The translations under genes and the position numbers were made by a program. The notes beneath the pieces are model-generated. The model searched no databases and was not told the origin of the DNA. It saw only the letters and a program-made list of their open reading frames with translations. From Aneurinibacillus sp. REN35 (lineage in GTDB: Bacteria; Bacillota; Bacilli; Aneurinibacillales; Aneurinibacillaceae): DNA of 64,000 nt. The stretch is from the NCBI RefSeq assembly GCF_041379945.2, contig NZ_JBFTXJ020000009.1, positions 105,919-169,918 on the forward strand, in the 5' to 3' direction. Below, piece after piece: positions 1 through 7,989 of this stretch. How positions within the stretch are numbered: the stretch's first letter is position 1; every line of letters begins with the position of its first letter.

Positions 1-645
1 ATGTTCATCAAAACCATCCGTTAAGCTATGTGTTGCCTCTCGAAAAATCTCCCATGCCGTCCGGCAGATCATCAATCCTACAACAACGGCTGCAAGCGGG
101 TCGAGCCAAGGAAGCCCGAATTGAGCACCAATAATCCCCATCGCAGCACCAACGCTCACCCAAGCATCCGATAGATTATCCTTAGCCGCCGCCATGACGG
201 CCTGACTATTTACCTTGTGTGCCAAATCCCGATTGAAACGATACACACCATACATCACGGCTGCACCTGCTAAAGCGGTCCACGCCGCCAGCATATCCGG
301 CGTTTCTACACGGAAATCAATAATTGAGCGGCTCGCGCTATACAATACCTGCAGCCCAACGACCATCATAATAAAAGAAGCAAGCAGAGAAGCAACCGTC
401 TCCGCCCGCCAATGTCCATACGGATGATCCTCGTCGGCCGGTTTACGAGAGAGGCGTAAACCGATAAGTACAGCGACTGAGGCCATAATATCTGTCGTAT
501 TATTCAAACCGTCTGCTACAAGTGCCTTAGAGTCGGTACTATATCCAATGATTAATTTTAATGCAGAAAGCACGAGATAGGCAATAATGCTAAGCCATGC
601 GCCTCTCTCACCCATCTTTAACTTTTCATACTGCTGTTCTTCCAT
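1..645 (-). CDS. Cation diffusion facilitator family transporter (N-terminal 215 residues; runs off the left edge)
   Basis: Reading the minus strand from an ATG at 645 gives an open frame to the window edge. It starts MEEQQYEKLK and has several hydrophobic membrane segments. The CDF signature is clear: an acidic metal-site helix with D45 and D52 around GLNNTT, followed by HPYGHWRAE near residues 74-82, which is typical of Mn/Zn/Fe-efflux members of the YdfM/MntE type. These proteins export divalent metals in exchange for protons across the cytoplasmic membrane. The cytoplasmic C-terminal domain lies outside the window. Substrate cannot be told from this part. It is divergent from the sensory module to its right. 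Confidence 0.9.
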   Translation of the reverse strand, partial: MEEQQYEKLKMGERGAWLSIIAYLVLSALKLIIGYSTDSKALVADGLNNTTDIMASVAVLIGLRLSRKPADEDHPYGHWRAETVASLLASFIMMVVGLQVLYSASRSIIDFRVETPDMLAAWTALAGAAVMYGVYRFNRDLAHKVNSQAVMAAAKDNLSDAWVSVGAAMGIIGAQFGLPWLDPLAAVVVGLMICRTAWEIFREATHSLTDGFDEH

Positions 646-887
646 ATATGTAAACCCCCATGTATTTCTGTATACGTATGCTACCAGATGAAATTCGTGT
701 GGGTCTAGAGAAACCTTTTTGCCGCTAACTAGCATTGTAGAAGCGGGAAAATTTTTTGCGTTATGGTAAAATATTTTTCCCTAAGTAAAAATTCATGTTA
801 TGGAGTTGTGAGCAAGAGTACAGTACAATTTATCTTAACCAAAAACAATTTGTGGTAACGATATACAGGGCAGAGAGGTGGGATCTT

Positions 888-1247
888 TTGTTGAAAAGCG
901 AACAAAAGGAGCAATTGCTAGATCATATCGTGCAACGCATTTATGAAATCTATCCCGACTTAGAAGAGAAATACGGAGAGAGAGGAAAACAAAAGTGCCG
1001 GGAGGATTCTGAGCATCACTTCCATCACCTAGCCACAGCGTATGAGATGGACAATGACCAATTCTTTATCGATTATACACTCTGGTTAAATAACGTGCTG
1101 ACTTCACGCGGCATGAATCCATCTCACATTATTAGCAATTACCAGATTCTACAGGATGTTCTTTGTGATATACTGCCTTATAAACAGGAGCAAGCGTACA
1201 AGCGCATGCTCGCAAACGCAATCCAGACGCTTGAGAAACTTGTGTAA
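888..1247 (+). CDS. Small helical protein, first gene of a cobalamin/STAS sensory module
   Basis: About 119 residues. The open frame extends up to an ATG at 795, but the only good ribosome binding site (GAGAGGTGGG at 873-882) sits 5-6 bases before TTG codons at 888 and 891, so the protein probably starts LLKSEQKEQL. It is predicted all-helical, with a charged N-terminal half (PDLEEKYGERGKQKC near residues 22-36), a histidine-rich patch (EHHFHHLA) and a FIDYTLWLNNVL helix. No signal peptide or membrane segment is seen. The family is not recognised by name. Its size and helical character resemble stand-alone N-terminal input domains of sensory proteins. It lies 36 bases ahead of the B12-binding gene and is probably cotranscribed. 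Confidence 0.75.
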   Translation: MLKSEQKEQLLDHIVQRIYEIYPDLEEKYGERGKQKCREDSEHHFHHLATAYEMDNDQFFIDYTLWLNNVLTSRGMNPSHIISNYQILQDVLCDILPYKQEQAYKRMLANAIQTLEKLV

Positions 1248-1283
1248 GGTCTACCGCTCGGCTTATATGAATGGAGTGATCGT

Positions 1284-1940
1284 ATGCGCCAAGAAGTACA
1301 ACACTTTGCTGAATATTTACTTGAAGGAAACCAGTTGGCCGCCTACGAAATTGTGATGTCAATTTCCGAACAAAGCGACATATGCATCTACGAACAGGTG
1401 CTGACGGAAGCCATGCGCTATGTAGGTATGCTATGGGAGAATAACCGAATCAGTGTGGCCGATGAGCATCTGGCTACCAGTGTCTGTGACTTCGTACTGT
1501 CCCAATATGCCTTTTATCGAAGAAAGGCCGAGAGAAAAGAGCGAAGACCCAAAGTCATGCTGCTCTGTGTCGAAGGCGAACAGCATTACCTGGGAATTAA
1601 GATGGTCCATTCTTTATTTGAAGAATACGGTTGGGATGCCCGCTTTCTAGGTGCTAATCTCCCAATGGAAGCTGCGCTGTCTCAAGCCTCTCAATGGAAG
1701 CCAAATGTCGTATGTCTTTCCTTTACGCTTATCAATCGCCTGCAAGACATAACGAACTATGCACGGGCTTTTGAGGGCCTTGAGCACAAGACAACCGTAA
1801 TGATCGGCGGCAGACTTGTGAAGCACTATGATTTGCGCCGTTATTGCTCTGATCGAACGATTCTTGTGCCGGGTTTAGGGGATTTCAGACAATGGCTGAT
1901 GCAAAGAAAGGATCATTCATCCATTTATGATGTCATCTAA
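1284..1940 (+). CDS. Cobalamin (B12)-binding sensor protein, CarH-like without a DNA-binding domain
   Basis: 218 residues with a GGAGTG site before the ATG. Residues 1-80 form the helical B12-cap domain: W51 ... E61-H62 keeps the spacing of the Wx9EH motif that covers the upper face of adenosylcobalamin in CarH-type photoreceptors. Residues 88-215 form the Rossmann-like B12-binding domain with EQHYLG (99-104) in place of DxHxxG, so H101 is the expected lower ligand. The histidine that follows the Trp in Thermus CarH, as I recall it, is Glu here (E52). There is no MerR-type HTH, so output must pass through a partner. The next gene encodes a STAS protein and overlaps by 14 bases. The likely role is light- or B12-status sensing; the output is inferred. 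Confidence 0.88.
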   Translation: MRQEVQHFAEYLLEGNQLAAYEIVMSISEQSDICIYEQVLTEAMRYVGMLWENNRISVADEHLATSVCDFVLSQYAFYRRKAERKERRPKVMLLCVEGEQHYLGIKMVHSLFEEYGWDARFLGANLPMEAALSQASQWKPNVVCLSFTLINRLQDITNYARAFEGLEHKTTVMIGGRLVKHYDLRRYCSDRTILVPGLGDFRQWLMQRKDHSSIYDVI

Positions 1941-2673
1941 TCCCTGTCCTTATTTTATGATCGATCAGACTCTATCCATTGTACAGACTTCAGAAGAAGC
2001 AGCAGAAGTATTCGGGTCTCCGTCTACCATACTGGATGTAATTGATGAAGAAAGCCTAAGCAAAGCGCTGCGTTTCCTTCATGTCGACGTACCTACCGCC
2101 CGTATCGAGCTGACCATGCGAACACTGAACAATCCGCTTTCATTATTTGAGGTGCACATCCGGTGGCACGGCGGAGCAGGGCATATGTTTTGCGTGCAGC
2201 AGGATCAGCGCATACAGCGGCTATCCAGCTTAATGGAACAACTGCAAGGCCGTCTGGCAGCGACCGACTTTGCATTATTGGAGAAAAAAGAAGAACTCGA
2301 ACACGCTATGGAACGGATTCATCAGCTATCAGGGTCGTTCATCCGACTCACCAATCGCATCGGCCTCGTCCCGCTGTTCGGCTCACTCACCGCAGATAAA
2401 ATGCAGGCAATCTGCACGCCTATTCTACAGGAGTCCTATCATATAGGAGTTGAAAAGGTGTTATTTGACTTCACGGCAGTAACCGACTTCACAAGAGAAG
2501 GAGTCGAGCAGTTGCAAGTGCTGTTTGGCACACTCAATATAATGGGACAAATTCAATCCATCGCAATCGGAATAACCCCACAGCAAGCACGATATATGAA
2601 CCAGGCTGGAATTGAGCTTAATGCCAGGTTTATAGGCAGTCTACAGCAAGCCATCGAACGGTTTGTATTATAA
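1927..2673 (+). CDS. PAS-like/STAS domain protein, RsbR-like output of the cobalamin module
   Basis: 248 residues. The N-terminal part (about 1-90) reads like a small PAS-type sensor fold. A coiled-coil linker follows (about 92-135, rich in Gln, Glu and Leu). The C-terminal STAS domain (about 140-248) begins LSGSFIRLTNRIGLVPLFG, which matches the layout of RsbR-type stressosome proteins. Thr155 and Thr189 fall close to, but not certainly at, the two phosphorylated threonines of RsbR. The start overlaps the B12-binding gene by 14 bases, which indicates translational coupling. No kinase or phosphatase gene of the RsbT/RsbX type is in the window, so any link to sigma-B is inference. A strong terminator follows. 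Confidence 0.85.
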   Translation: MMSSNPCPYFMIDQTLSIVQTSEEAAEVFGSPSTILDVIDEESLSKALRFLHVDVPTARIELTMRTLNNPLSLFEVHIRWHGGAGHMFCVQQDQRIQRLSSLMEQLQGRLAATDFALLEKKEELEHAMERIHQLSGSFIRLTNRIGLVPLFGSLTADKMQAICTPILQESYHIGVEKVLFDFTAVTDFTREGVEQLQVLFGTLNIMGQIQSIAIGITPQQARYMNQAGIELNARFIGSLQQAIERFVL

Positions 2674-2702
2674 AAGGGTATGCCGAAGCGGCATACCCTT
2701 TT
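2672..2702. terminator. Bidirectional intrinsic terminator
   Basis: Perfect 14-bp stem (2672-2685 with 2689-2702) around an AAG loop, with A-rich and T-rich flanks. It serves both the STAS gene and the converging ecsB-like gene and overlaps both stop codons. Confidence 0.92.
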
Positions 2703-3906
2703 ATAATAGTTTCTTAGCAAGAATTCGATGACTATACACATACGAGAACCCAATCCCGATGACCGGTGCGATCGCCCAATGCCATCCCGGCACAAACGGA
2801 ATGAACACGGCAGCATACAGAATCGCCGCCTGTATCAGCATGACAGTAAAGACAACGCGGACAATCGCATCGCCTCTCGCCTCCCTCGGAACCGGATAAA
2901 TATGCGTCCAGAATACATAACGGTAATGCTGACGTAGCGTCGATAGCTGGGCAGCAGTAAGCGCTAGAACAATAAAGTAGGCAGCAAGCTTGCCCCATAC
3001 ATCATAAATCAAACTAATAACAAGCAGTCCGATTACCGTAAGCCGCAAGCACATCCACAGCAGGTCAGAACGCACAAATACCTTGCCATACAGATACACA
3101 TACGTATTACGCTGCGTAAAAGCAATGCGATTCACCAGCATCGCCGCCCACGTACGGCGTCGAACTTTATTCTCCATATGCGGCACATCAACGAATTGAT
3201 TCACAAACGAGTAAAATCTTCCCCTCGCCTGCTTCTCCTTCTGCACAAGATGCTCCCAGTGAAGCTGCCCTTTTGAGAGCATACGATAATAGAAGAATGC
3301 GGCAGCAAGAAAAGCAAGCGCCGCTAGCAGAACCGCAAAAGTGAAACCCTGAGTAAATAAGATCGATAGCACCGCCGTATTGGCAACAAAGCGAAGCAGC
3401 ATATGCATCGCTCTTGCTTGCCGTTCGCGCAGACGCATCTCCTGCCATTTTCCAAGTACATTTACCAGCTTTAGTACGAGGATGAAGACAAGCAACAACA
3501 CGAACGGTTCAGAACGCTCGCCCATACGATGCGTATACAGCGGCCACACTGCAAGCAGCAGCAGAAAGGAATACACCGCATGAAAGCTGAATGTATACAC
3601 GATCGCACCATTAAAATATGGACGCATTCTGCCTTCGAGCGGCAGTAAAAATACAAGATCCGCTTCTTTTAGCAGCGTACGAATCGTACCTGCCGTAATC
3701 AGCAGTGAAAACAAAAAGATGATCAGCCATTCTACCGGGTATGTCCGCGGCAGTGATGTAAGGAGCTGTCCATAATAATACGCTGCAAGAATAAAAGCAA
3801 ATACAAGAAACATAATCGTACCGCTGTTGGCGATATAGCGCATATAACCAAGCGCTTCCTTGGTGAAGGCGCCCACCCGCTCATTCCAGAGCCGACGCAC
3901 ATCCAT
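2701..3906 (-). CDS. ecsB: EcsB-like ABC transporter permease
   Basis: 401 residues, close to the usual EcsB length (about 408). It has multiple hydrophobic segments arranged as an N-terminal pair (about 30-70), a central set (about 95-215) and a C-terminal set (about 285-400), separated by a charged loop (LVQKEKQARGR). The start ATG overlaps the TAA of the ATPase gene by one base, so the two are cotranscribed. EcsAB in Bacillus affects protein secretion, sporulation and RIP (intramembrane protease RasP) activity; its transported substrate is not established. The assignment rests on the pairing, length and sequence character. Confidence 0.88.
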   Translation of the reverse strand: MDVRRLWNERVGAFTKEALGYMRYIANSGTIMFLVFAFILAAYYYGQLLTSLPRTYPVEWLIIFLFSLLITAGTIRTLLKEADLVFLLPLEGRMRPYFNGAIVYTFSFHAVYSFLLLLAVWPLYTHRMGERSEPFVLLLVFILVLKLVNVLGKWQEMRLRERQARAMHMLLRFVANTAVLSILFTQGFTFAVLLAALAFLAAAFFYYRMLSKGQLHWEHLVQKEKQARGRFYSFVNQFVDVPHMENKVRRRTWAAMLVNRIAFTQRNTYVYLYGKVFVRSDLLWMCLRLTVIGLLVISLIYDVWGKLAAYFIVLALTAAQLSTLRQHYRYVFWTHIYPVPREARGDAIVRVVFTVMLIQAAILYAAVFIPFVPGWHWAIAPVIGIGFSYVYSHRILAKKLL

Positions 3907-4649
3907 TAGCGTTCCCCGTCCTTTGTCAGCTCATAAAATATATCATCAAGCGTAGCTTCGACCATGCCTGTCTGCTCTCGAATCTCCGCAAGCGTTCCTG
4001 CCGCGCGAATGCGCCCATTATGCAGCACGATGAACTTGTCGCAATACCTCTCTACCGTAGAAAGAATATGCGAACTCATCAGGATGCCTGCCCCTGTGTT
4101 TTTGACCTTCACCATTAATTCCAACAGCGAACGAATCCCTAGCGGGTCAAGACCAACAAAGGGCTCATCAATAATATAGAGCGATGGTTGTACCAGGAAG
4201 GCATTCATAATCATCATCTTCTGCCGCATCCCTTTGGACATATGCTGCGGAAACATATCCTGCTTATCCTTCATGTTGAATTCCACAAGCAGCGGGCCGA
4301 TGCGTTCCTCGAATGCGGAACGATCTAGACCATACGCCATCGCCGTTAGTTCCATATGCTCCCACAGTGTCAAGTCTTCATAGACGAGAGGAGACTCCGG
4401 CACGTACGTATAAGACGATCGGTAGGCTTCTGGTGCTTCCTGCAGCGTCTGGTTATGAATACGAACAGCTCCTTCAGATGCTTGAAGAAGACCTAGAATG
4501 TGCTTGATTGTAGTGCTTTTCCCTGCACCATTGAGTCCGATCAGTCCGACCATCTCATGCGGATAAACGGTAAAAGTGACGTCATGAATGACAGGACGCT
4601 TCTTACGATAGCCGCCTGTCAGCTCTTGCACTTGCAATATTGGGTCCAT
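3906..4649 (-). CDS. ecsA: EcsA-like ABC transporter ATP-binding protein
   Basis: 247 residues. Walker A is GLNGAGKST (about 38-46), the signature is MSKGMRQKM in the middle, Walker B is LYIIDEPFVGLDP, and the H-loop is SSHILS. The MSKGMRQ signature instead of LSGGQ is typical of EcsA/YxdL-like exporters. RBS GGAGAG precedes the ATG. A plausible -10 (TATAAT on the minus strand at 4679-4684) lies about 30 bases upstream of the start codon, but no good -35 is visible. It forms an operon with the EcsB-like permease. It supplies the energy for that transporter at the inner face of the membrane. Confidence 0.92.
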   Translation of the reverse strand: MDPILQVQELTGGYRKKRPVIHDVTFTVYPHEMVGLIGLNGAGKSTTIKHILGLLQASEGAVRIHNQTLQEAPEAYRSSYTYVPESPLVYEDLTLWEHMELTAMAYGLDRSAFEERIGPLLVEFNMKDKQDMFPQHMSKGMRQKMMIMNAFLVQPSLYIIDEPFVGLDPLGIRSLLELMVKVKNTGAGILMSSHILSTVERYCDKFIVLHNGRIRAAGTLAEIREQTGMVEATLDDIFYELTKDGER

Positions 4650-4848
4650 AATTACTCTCCAGACACGTTTTTCTTTATATTATAGCAAACTATCCGAAGT
4701 GTAATAAAATGATGATGCAGTATGAGGGAGAAATACGGATGGAGTGAAAGCGCCGCTGGCATTGAGGGGGAAATAGCGGCATACAGGGGTACTACAGGAG
4801 AGGTAGAAAATAGAAGAAGAAAAAAGAACAAAGCACTCTTACACCATC

Positions 4849-5121
4849 TCAGCCTGTATCCCAATAATCGTTTATCGCTCGGCCGCATGATTCTTCCACA
4901 GCCGCTGCCACCCAAGCCATCTCCTCATATCTCTCCGCTGCAAATTCCAGCTCCTGCAGGGACATTGATTGTGAATTGTGTGTTGTGCCACAGTTTTTTT
5001 CCTGCGCAAGCCATCCTCCATCACCTGATTCGTATATCTGCGCCTCCTTGTTATAAATCCATGTCATTATGCCCTCTTTGTAATAAGTGAAAGCTTCCTG
5101 TTCGATTGTGATGTCATTCAT
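4849..5121 (-). CDS. Small acidic hypothetical protein (90 aa)
   Basis: The frame is open to 5187, but a strong GGAGG (5130-5134) sits 8 bases before the ATG at 5121, giving MNDITIEQEAFTYYKEG as the N terminus. The protein is acidic and rich in Glu, Trp and Tyr, with a helical QELEFAAERYEEMAWVAAAVEE segment in its C-terminal half. It has no signal peptide or membrane segment and no family that I recognise. It stands alone between ecsAB and the EamA remnant. The 199 bases between it and ecsA hold only the ecsA promoter region and no other supported feature. Confidence 0.65.
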   Translation of the reverse strand: MNDITIEQEAFTYYKEGIMTWIYNKEAQIYESGDGGWLAQEKNCGTTHNSQSMSLQELEFAAERYEEMAWVAAAVEESCGRAINDYWDTG

Positions 5122-5312
5122 TATTAATTCCTCCCAGTCAGTTATTGATGTTTTTAGTATAACGGACAAGCCATCGTCTGGACACAATAATCGTCCGACA
5201 ATTCACACAACTTCATGCGTCGAATTTTTTCGAATGCGCGATAAAAGGAAATTTTTGTTGGAAGCGTATAGGTTTCGCGAGAAGATAGTAAGAACGAAAA
5301 GGAGATTCCTGT

Positions 5313-5620
5313 ATGTACGCGACCCTTCACTTTATTGTGCCTTTGCTATGTTATCTGCCTGGTTTTTCTCTGACTTTTTGTCGCGTGTCAAGGACAGCGG
5401 CAGCCGTTCAGGCAGGATTGGCGTCTGTTTTTGTCGATTGGTTTTGTCGGATACTTTTTATCCGTTTGGCTTCAATTCATCGCCACATGGCTGTACTCTG
5501 CCCATATGGGTGCGATTCTGACATCGGCAAGTCCCGTGTTTATCGTGCTGTTCGCTTTTTATGTGCTTAACGAAGCTATTACAACAAAAAAGCTCTGGTC
5601 ATGCATTTCGCACATTTATT
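5313..5620 (+). pseudogene. Remnant of an EamA/DMT-family transporter
   Basis: The frame read from 5374 to about 5610 gives PFRQDWRLFLSIGFVGY..., then LQFIATWLYSAHMGAIL and TSASPVFIVLFAF. This is the first EamA repeat of a DMT drug/metabolite transporter. The in-frame upstream stretch is interrupted by a TGA at 5371-5373, and the reading of the N terminus is lost. Homology ends abruptly at about 5610 (NEAITTKKLW), after which a terminator follows, so the second EamA repeat is deleted. Only about 80 of 300 residues survive. A complete EamA paralogue exists at 29981-30910. Confidence 0.8.
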
Positions 5621-5645
5621 TCTTCAAGTGGAATACGATAAAAAC

Positions 5646-5692
5646 AAAGAAACCGAAGCATTAGGGGCTGACCCTTGCGCTTCGGTTTCTTT
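5646..5692. terminator. Intrinsic terminator between the EamA remnant and the methyltransferase
   Basis: 14-bp perfect stem AAAGAAACCGAAGC (5646-5659) with GCTTCGGTTTCTTT (5679-5692), 19-base loop, followed by T-rich DNA; usable in both directions and placed just downstream of the minus-strand methyltransferase stop. Confidence 0.88.
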
Positions 5693-5704
5693 TTATCCCG
5701 CTGC

Positions 5705-7000
5705 TTAACTGCGGGAACGCACTTCATAAATCGCAAATTTGAGATAATCACCTTCATCAATTCCGGTCAGCTTCGGATGGTCGATGCCTGCTCCGCTCCA
5801 GTGAATAAGTCGAAGCACCTTCTTAGCATCCACCGCCGCTTCCTGAATCGTATCAGCAAACATCTCGGCACTCATATGATAAGAGCAGCTCGCTGTAACA
5901 AGATACCCTCCGTCCCGCACCAGCTTCAGACCGTTCAGGTTGATATCCTTATAGCCGCGCTGTGCGCCTTTTACAGCACCGCGTGATTTGGCAAAAGCAG
6001 GTGGGTCAAGAATGACGACATCCCAAAGCTTCTCTTCCTTCACCGCTTCACGCAAATAGTCAAACGCATTCGCTACTACAAAATCGACACGATGCAAAAA
6101 GCCGTTTAGCTGCACGTTCCGTTTTGATGTCTCTATTGCATGATCTGAAATATCAAGCGTTGTTACCTTTTTTGCTCCATGCTTGCAGGCATTCAGCGTA
6201 AAGGAGCCAGTATGGGTAAAGCAATCCAACACTTCCGCACCGTCCCAGAACGGATTCTTCACAACTTTACCACGTCGATCCACCGGGCGCAGCACTCGCT
6301 CACCGTCCATCTCGACCTCTTGCACATCGATCCCATGCGCTCTGCCCCATCCCGTCATTAAAGGCGCAATCGCTGAACGATTCTCACGCTGATCGAAGAA
6401 ATAACCCGTTTTCTGACCGTTCTCGATATCGACAACCAGCTTCAGGCCATTCTCTTCTATCTCAATTTCCGTCTCCGATTCACCGTACCAGAACCCCTTC
6501 TCCTGTTCCATTCCTTCTAATTCACGCACATACACATCGTTTCGCAAATAGACGGCTTTGGGACTGAACACTTCAAGTAAAGCCGGAAGAATCCATTCTT
6601 TGCGCACTTCCATTCCAAGCGAAAGAATCTGCACAACTAGCACATCCTCGAACTTGTCCACTACAAGACCCGGCATAAAATCCGCTTCCCCATACAATAC
6701 ACGACAGGAACGAATGCCCGGTAAGAAGCGCTGACGGAACTCCCACGCTTGACGAATACGCGCTGTGAAGAGTTCTTGGTTCACTTCTTCTTGCGGGTCA
6801 AAAGTTAAAATGCGTACAATCATCTGTGAGTTCGGATTCATATAGCCTTTGGCAAGAAAATGACCCTGATGATTGACAACCTCGACAATCTCTCCAGGGA
6901 CAACGTCGCCCTCGATGCGTTCTACTTCACTCTGAAAGATCCACGGATGTCCTTGTTCTAGGCGTTTGCGGCGATTCCGCACAAGAAAAACTTTTGTCAC
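5705..7000 (-). CDS. Class I SAM-dependent rRNA methyltransferase, RlmI-like
   Basis: 431 residues from a GTG start preceded by GGGGGACG. Residues 1-75 form a PUA RNA-binding domain (GHPWIFQSEVERIEG). A central RlmI-specific domain follows, then the Rossmann methyltransferase domain from about 270: VLDCFTHTGSFT (SAM-binding motif I), VVILDPPAFAKS (motif IV, DPPxF) and a TASCSYH segment carrying the catalytic cysteine expected of cytosine-5 methyltransferases. E. coli RlmI makes m5C1962 in 23S rRNA. It is about 35 residues longer than RlmI because of a loop around residues 235-265 (GWGRAHGIDVQEVEMDGERV). It is monocistronic with a terminator downstream. Confidence 0.9.
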   Translation of the reverse strand: MTKVFLVRNRRKRLEQGHPWIFQSEVERIEGDVVPGEIVEVVNHQGHFLAKGYMNPNSQMIVRILTFDPQEEVNQELFTARIRQAWEFRQRFLPGIRSCRVLYGEADFMPGLVVDKFEDVLVVQILSLGMEVRKEWILPALLEVFSPKAVYLRNDVYVRELEGMEQEKGFWYGESETEIEIEENGLKLVVDIENGQKTGYFFDQRENRSAIAPLMTGWGRAHGIDVQEVEMDGERVLRPVDRRGKVVKNPFWDGAEVLDCFTHTGSFTLNACKHGAKKVTTLDISDHAIETSKRNVQLNGFLHRVDFVVANAFDYLREAVKEEKLWDVVILDPPAFAKSRGAVKGAQRGYKDINLNGLKLVRDGGYLVTASCSYHMSAEMFADTIQEAAVDAKKVLRLIHWSGAGIDHPKLTGIDEGDYLKFAIYEVRSRS

Positions 7001-7109
7001 AATACACGTCCCCCATAATTTTAAATCGTCTGCCTCAGAAACTTATGGCATACAATAAGATAATGATAAAATAACGATAACAATCCTGAATGTCAAATGG
7101 AGATTTTCT

Positions 7110-7952
7110 ATGCAAAAAATCAGAACACATAATCAGCTCATCCGCTTCATCTATGAACTGGTAAATCGATTCTCAAAAGATGATATCTCGGGCATGTCCG
7201 CCCAGTTGGCCTTTTATTTTCTATTGTCTATTTTCCCTTTTTTTATTTTTGCTTTTACACTCATCGGTTACCTGCCAATTTCTACGGAAAATGCGCTTGC
7301 AATCATCCAATTCATCGCGCCGGAAAAGGTGACAGAACTATTAGAGAGCAATCTTCACAGCTTCCTAAACAGCCGGAACGGATGGCTGCTTTTCTTAAGC
7401 TTAGCTGGAACGCTTTGGACTTCTTCTAGCGCCATTCATGCGATCATCGCTGCACTGAACCGTGCATATAATGTGGCCGATGAGCGATCTTACATTATGT
7501 CCCGACTGTTGGCCATTCTGTTCACCATTGGTATGGTGCTGGCTATTTTTATCACGCTGCTGCTGCCTGTCTTCGGAAAAACGATTGAAGTCTTTTTCAC
7601 ATCGCATATGCATATCCCGCACTATGTCATCCTGATGTGGAATCTGCTGCGCTGGGTGGTCAGCTTGCTGTTTCTCTTCAGCCTATTTGCTTTCCTTTAT
7701 TATTTTGCACCCAACTGCGATGTGAACTGGAAGGTCTCTATCGTCGGTGCGTTATTTGCCGGACTCGGCTGGCTCGCCACCTCGTACGGCTTCTCTTATT
7801 ACGTCAATAATTTCGCCAATTACTCGCTGACATACGGGAGTCTCGGGGGCGTCATTATTCTTATGATTTGGTTTTACCTATCAGCTATGATTCTGATTCT
7901 AGGCGGACATATCAATGCGCTGATTCAAAAATATACAAATGGAAAGCGATAA
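7110..7952 (+). CDS. YihY/BrkB family inner-membrane protein
   Basis: 280 residues with six likely transmembrane segments. Family hallmarks include GMSAQLAFYFLLSIFPFFIF near residues 28-50, WTSSSAIHAIIAALNRAYN near 109-127, and a C-terminal YGSLGGVIILMIWFYLSAMILILGGHINA segment. These proteins were once mislabelled ribonuclease BN; their real function is unknown, with proposals including transport or envelope roles. RBS TGGAGA precedes the ATG. It lies 37 bases ahead of the heparinase-like gene on the same strand, with no terminator between, so the two may be cotranscribed. Confidence 0.9.
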   Translation: MQKIRTHNQLIRFIYELVNRFSKDDISGMSAQLAFYFLLSIFPFFIFAFTLIGYLPISTENALAIIQFIAPEKVTELLESNLHSFLNSRNGWLLFLSLAGTLWTSSSAIHAIIAALNRAYNVADERSYIMSRLLAILFTIGMVLAIFITLLLPVFGKTIEVFFTSHMHIPHYVILMWNLLRWVVSLLFLFSLFAFLYYFAPNCDVNWKVSIVGALFAGLGWLATSYGFSYYVNNFANYSLTYGSLGGVIILMIWFYLSAMILILGGHINALIQKYTNGKR

Positions 7953-7989
7953 ATACATCCACAGCGTACCGAAACGGGAGGGATAAGAG

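Noticed and set aside
4652..4915. Minus-strand ORF of 87 codons with a hydrophobic stretch next to ecsA
   Set aside because: No RBS, overlaps the 90-aa gene, and the hydrophobic part is likely a chance effect of the T-rich strand.
5087..5521. Plus-strand ORF of 144 codons in the EamA remnant region
   Set aside because: The EamA similarity is in a different frame; this frame shows no known motif and overlaps the minus-strand small gene.
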